Part shown: positions 61,383-64,000 of the stretch, piece after piece | Numbering within the stretch: the first letter of the stretch is position 1 | Layout: each line of letters begins with the position of its first letter | From: Paracoccaceae bacterium | GTDB taxonomy: Bacteria; Pseudomonadota; Alphaproteobacteria; Rhodobacterales; Rhodobacteraceae | Direction: 5' to 3' | Assembly: GCA_024636555.1 (NCBI GenBank) | Contig: JAGXGW010000014.1 | Coordinates: 40,248 to 104,247 of the forward strand | DNA: 64,000 nucleotides | The notes under the pieces: model-generated | The model's input: the letters and a program-made list of their open reading frames with translations, nothing else | What the model was told of the DNA's origin: nothing | Databases searched by the model: none | Position numbers and translations under genes: made by a program

Positions 61383-64000
61383 ATGAATATTACGCGATCA
61401 GACATCTCCCGAGTGATTGATAACCCTGCATATTACAAGCGTGGAGTTTCATATTTTTCAGACAGAAAGGTCCTGATGTCTCGTTTGGATTTGGACGGTC
61501 GTATAGTTGGCAGCGTCGCAGGCTCAGGAGGTAGGGCCTATTCGGTTGATGCGACATTGGCCCGTGGTGCAGATGGTCGCTTATCGAATGTTGATGGGCA
61601 TTGTTCGTGCCCGATTGGCTATAACTGCAAACATGTAACGGCTGTCTTACTGGATGTAGCACAAACGCTTGTTGATGTGTCCCAGAAACCTGAGACATCT
61701 CAAGACCCAAACCGCGTTCGGACGAACGTGAAGGAAAATTTGCCTGGCTCGGTAATGACGTGGCTTGATCGGCTCAGTCTGACAGATAAGTATTCCCGAA
61801 CTCCAATGGCCCCCAAGCCTTCGAGCGATCAGATATTTTTTGTATTTCGGCGAAGTTATAGAGGGTTGGCAGAGATAACGCCCTATAAAGCCTATGTAAA
61901 GAAAGACGGCAGCATTGGAAAAAACACCCAAGAGTATAGTGGGCACCATAGTCTGTCTCATGCACCGTCGGGCACAACCATTGAAGATGCTATTATCTTC
62001 GCGCAACTGAGATATCTGTCGACCAACAGCTATCCGCCCACTTATAATTGGCCGCAAGGGGAGGCGCTTTGCACGCTACTTCAACAGATAGTTGCAACCG
62101 GTCGCGCCAAAGCGGAAACAATCCATGGCCCACGATTAAAGTGGTCCGAACCCAGACATATTACGTTTCAATGGCAACTTGACGCAGAGGGCGATCAGAC
62201 GCTTTCAACCAAAGACGGTGATGGGCGCACCCTTCTTCTTCTGCCTTTTCCGGACCCTGTCTTTGTTGACGCAGAAGCTGGCTTCATTGGTTTTGTAGAG
62301 ACGGATATGCCAGCCGAGACCCTGAACGCCCTGGCCGCCGCGCCAACGATCCCGGCAGAAGCCGTCGATACAGTGTCTGAAATTTTGACCACTCACGCAG
62401 AAGGCATTCCAAAACCTAAGCCCGTTACCGTCAACGAAGTCAGAGATTTACGTCCAACAATGAACCTCAGATTATTTGGGCATAAACGACAGGAGAGACC
62501 CAAATCTTATGGATGGCGGGGCACGGGGACGTCTCAAGAGGTCATCTATCCCTGCATTGGCTCCCATGTGACATATGGTGAAGATGACAGGGTCTTGGAA
62601 CCCGGCGAAGGGGTCGATATCCGTTCCCAAACCAAGGGCGAGATCAGCATCGTCCGGCGTGACTTTGAAGAAGAAACGAGGTTGGTCCAGCAGCTTGAAA
62701 TGACTGCTGAAGAATTCGAAGGCTATCATCCCGACCTTCAGGAAATATCTGGCCGTGCTCCAAAACCAATGAAAGACGCCAGCGTCATCTTTCCACAGAT
62801 TTCTGCGCAAGAGCCACAGAACAAGTCATACGCCTTGGATTTTATGGCCGAAGGGTTGCCACAACTTCGCGAATTGGGCTGGAAAATCGAGATCGATAAA
62901 AGCTGGCCGGTTCATCTTTACGAAGGTGACGCCAGCTTCCAGACAGTTATTGAACCGTCGGGGCAGGATTGGTTTTCGCTGGGCTTGCAGCTTGATGTGG
63001 ATGGCACCGCACTTGATGTCACGCCAACAATTATGCAGATCATCGCCTCACTGCCGCTTGACGAATTTGGGGCATTGCCCGACGGGTTCGAACTGGAAAG
63101 CTATTTATCGAATGTCGTCCTGTATCAAAGCTTGCCAAACGGAACGTTGGTGCCAATTGGGGGCACAAAACTAATCGGGTTTGTGGAAGCTTTTCTTGAA
63201 ATACAGGGAATGACACGTTTCCACCAAGCAGAGGCAGGCCGCGCCCTGCAACTGGTCGAGGCTCTGGATGGATGCGGCGCTAAATGGCAGGGCGGCCCTG
63301 AACTGTTGGAACTGGGCAAGCGTTTGCAAAACTTGGCGATGATCCCTGATGAAGATATTCCCGCAAGCTTGAAGGCTGAGCTGCGCCCCTATCAACGGAT
63401 CGGCTTTGGCTGGCTCAAGGCCCTAAGCGATAACGGGTTTGGCGGAGTTCTCGCTGATGATATGGGGCTCGGAAAAACGGTTCAAACCCTTGCTTTGCTG
63501 GCTAACCGTCATCTTGAGAACAAATCTGATCGCCCGAGCTTGCTCGTGGTTCCAACAAGCTTGATTTCAAATTGGCAAACCGAAGCCAAACGCTTTGCCC
63601 CTGACCTAAAGCTGCTGACCCTGCATGGCTCAGATCGCCACGAACGAATGGAACACATTGCAGATTCTGATCTTGTGATCACAACATATCCGCTGATCAA
63701 TCGTGACCACGAAACGCTGTTCGCCTATGAGTTTGATCTGGCGATTTTGGATGAGGCTCAGGCCGTCAAAAACCTCGCCTCCAACGTGGCAAAGCGCATT
63801 CGAGATATCAAGGCACGCCAACGCATTGCGCTAACCGGCACGCCGGTCGAAAATAATCTGACTGAATTGTGGGCGTTATATGACTGGCTCATTCCAGGGT
63901 TCTTGGGGGACCGGAAAAGCTTTGCTTCGGAATATCGCAAACCCATTGAGCAAAAGGGGGATCAGGCCCAACAACGGCTATTGTCTAGCCGGGTTAAACC
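61383..64000 (+). CDS. SWIM zinc finger and SNF2-family DEAD/DEAH helicase, 3'-truncated by window edge
   Basis: Open frame from the ATG at 61383 to the window end (872 codons, no stop). The N-terminal SWIM zinc finger is CSCPIGYNCKHVTAVLL near residues 79-95. A long middle region precedes the SNF2 ATPase domain: LRPYQRIGFGWLKAL, Walker A DDMGLGKTVQTLALL, VVPTSLISNWQTEAKRF, DEAQ box AILDEAQAVKN and motif III IALTGTPVENNLTELW. The helicase C-lobe lies outside the window. SNF2 proteins of this type move along double-stranded DNA; the cellular role is unknown. Codon use is less GC-rich than the core genes. Confidence 0.9.
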   Translation, partial: MNITRSDISRVIDNPAYYKRGVSYFSDRKVLMSRLDLDGRIVGSVAGSGGRAYSVDATLARGADGRLSNVDGHCSCPIGYNCKHVTAVLLDVAQTLVDVSQKPETSQDPNRVRTNVKENLPGSVMTWLDRLSLTDKYSRTPMAPKPSSDQIFFVFRRSYRGLAEITPYKAYVKKDGSIGKNTQEYSGHHSLSHAPSGTTIEDAIIFAQLRYLSTNSYPPTYNWPQGEALCTLLQQIVATGRAKAETIHGPRLKWSEPRHITFQWQLDAEGDQTLSTKDGDGRTLLLLPFPDPVFVDAEAGFIGFVETDMPAETLNALAAAPTIPAEAVDTVSEILTTHAEGIPKPKPVTVNEVRDLRPTMNLRLFGHKRQERPKSYGWRGTGTSQEVIYPCIGSHVTYGEDDRVLEPGEGVDIRSQTKGEISIVRRDFEEETRLVQQLEMTAEEFEGYHPDLQEISGRAPKPMKDASVIFPQISAQEPQNKSYALDFMAEGLPQLRELGWKIEIDKSWPVHLYEGDASFQTVIEPSGQDWFSLGLQLDVDGTALDVTPTIMQIIASLPLDEFGALPDGFELESYLSNVVLYQSLPNGTLVPIGGTKLIGFVEAFLEIQGMTRFHQAEAGRALQLVEALDGCGAKWQGGPELLELGKRLQNLAMIPDEDIPASLKAELRPYQRIGFGWLKALSDNGFGGVLADDMGLGKTVQTLALLANRHLENKSDRPSLLVVPTSLISNWQTEAKRFAPDLKLLTLHGSDRHERMEHIADSDLVITTYPLINRDHETLFAYEFDLAILDEAQAVKNLASNVAKRIRDIKARQRIALTGTPVENNLTELWALYDWLIPGFLGDRKSFASEYRKPIEQKGDQAQQRLLSSRVK

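Overview
The window comes from a GC-rich alphaproteobacterial chromosome, most likely a Rhodobacteraceae (Roseobacter-group) species. The evidence is gene content and order: coaBC, dut and a ThiF-like gene in tandem, an rpoH next to a ChaN-like gene, cobU, gshB next to yraN and rsmI, and glnD next to murJ. Short intergenic repeats of the type containing ggggatattt and gcaagaagaa also fit. No rRNA, tRNA or CRISPR array was seen.

Region 1 (1-32 kb) is an ordinary, densely coding core block. It holds a partial glyoxylate/hydroxypyruvate reductase, SseB and uracil-DNA-glycosylase-like genes, then a capsule operon (kpsT, kpsE, kdsA, phosphohexomutase). After it come an M3 oligopeptidase, a membrane-anchored E1-like enzyme, dut, coaBC, a ChaN-like gene and a heat-shock sigma factor behind a near-perfect sigma-E type promoter. 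Cobalamin genes, a ComM-like ATPase, gshB, yraN, rsmI, an LppC-like lipoprotein, glnD and murJ follow. The block ends with a rhomboid lacking its catalytic residues, trpS, an L,D-transpeptidase, a VOC protein, a DUF2157/GDYXXLXY membrane pair, a class IV aminotransferase and a universal stress protein.

Region 2 (32-36.5 kb) is a small accessory patch. A minus-strand operon (35-aa membrane protein, DUF302, 112-aa membrane protein, persulfide-dioxygenase-like MBL enzyme) faces a plus-strand metal-stress-like set: a His-rich ORF, a frameshifted c-type cytochrome and a DUF305 protein. Relics, including the tail of an RTX-type calcium-binding protein, lie at its right edge.

Region 3 (36.4-50.2 kb) is a hydantoin/cyclic-amide catabolic island. 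The minus arm encodes a polyamine-type ABC importer (ATPase, Tat-exported binding protein, two permeases), a hydantoin-racemase-like protein, an N-carbamoyl-D-amino-acid amidohydrolase and a dihydropyrimidinase/D-hydantoinase. The divergent arm encodes the ATP-dependent HyuA and HyuB. A GntR-family regulator, translationally coupled to a binding-protein paralogue that has no signal peptide, completes it and may form an intracellular sensor pair. A MarR regulator divergent from a 3-hydroxybenzoate 4-hydroxylase-like flavoprotein follows, with repeated operator-like sequences between them.

Region 4 (52.8-64 kb) is mobile and partly decayed. IS5- and IS6-type transposase relics lie in a 1.7 kb stretch without an intact gene. 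Then comes a Tn5053/Tn7-like tni module (tniQ, tniB, tniA-like). The TniA-like protein is short and has lost two of its three DDE catalytic residues. Both tniA and tniBQ sit behind divergent copies of the same ~460-bp leader, which contains a hairpin with a compensatory base-pair change. A SWIM-zinc-finger SNF2 helicase begins just outside the module and runs off the window end.
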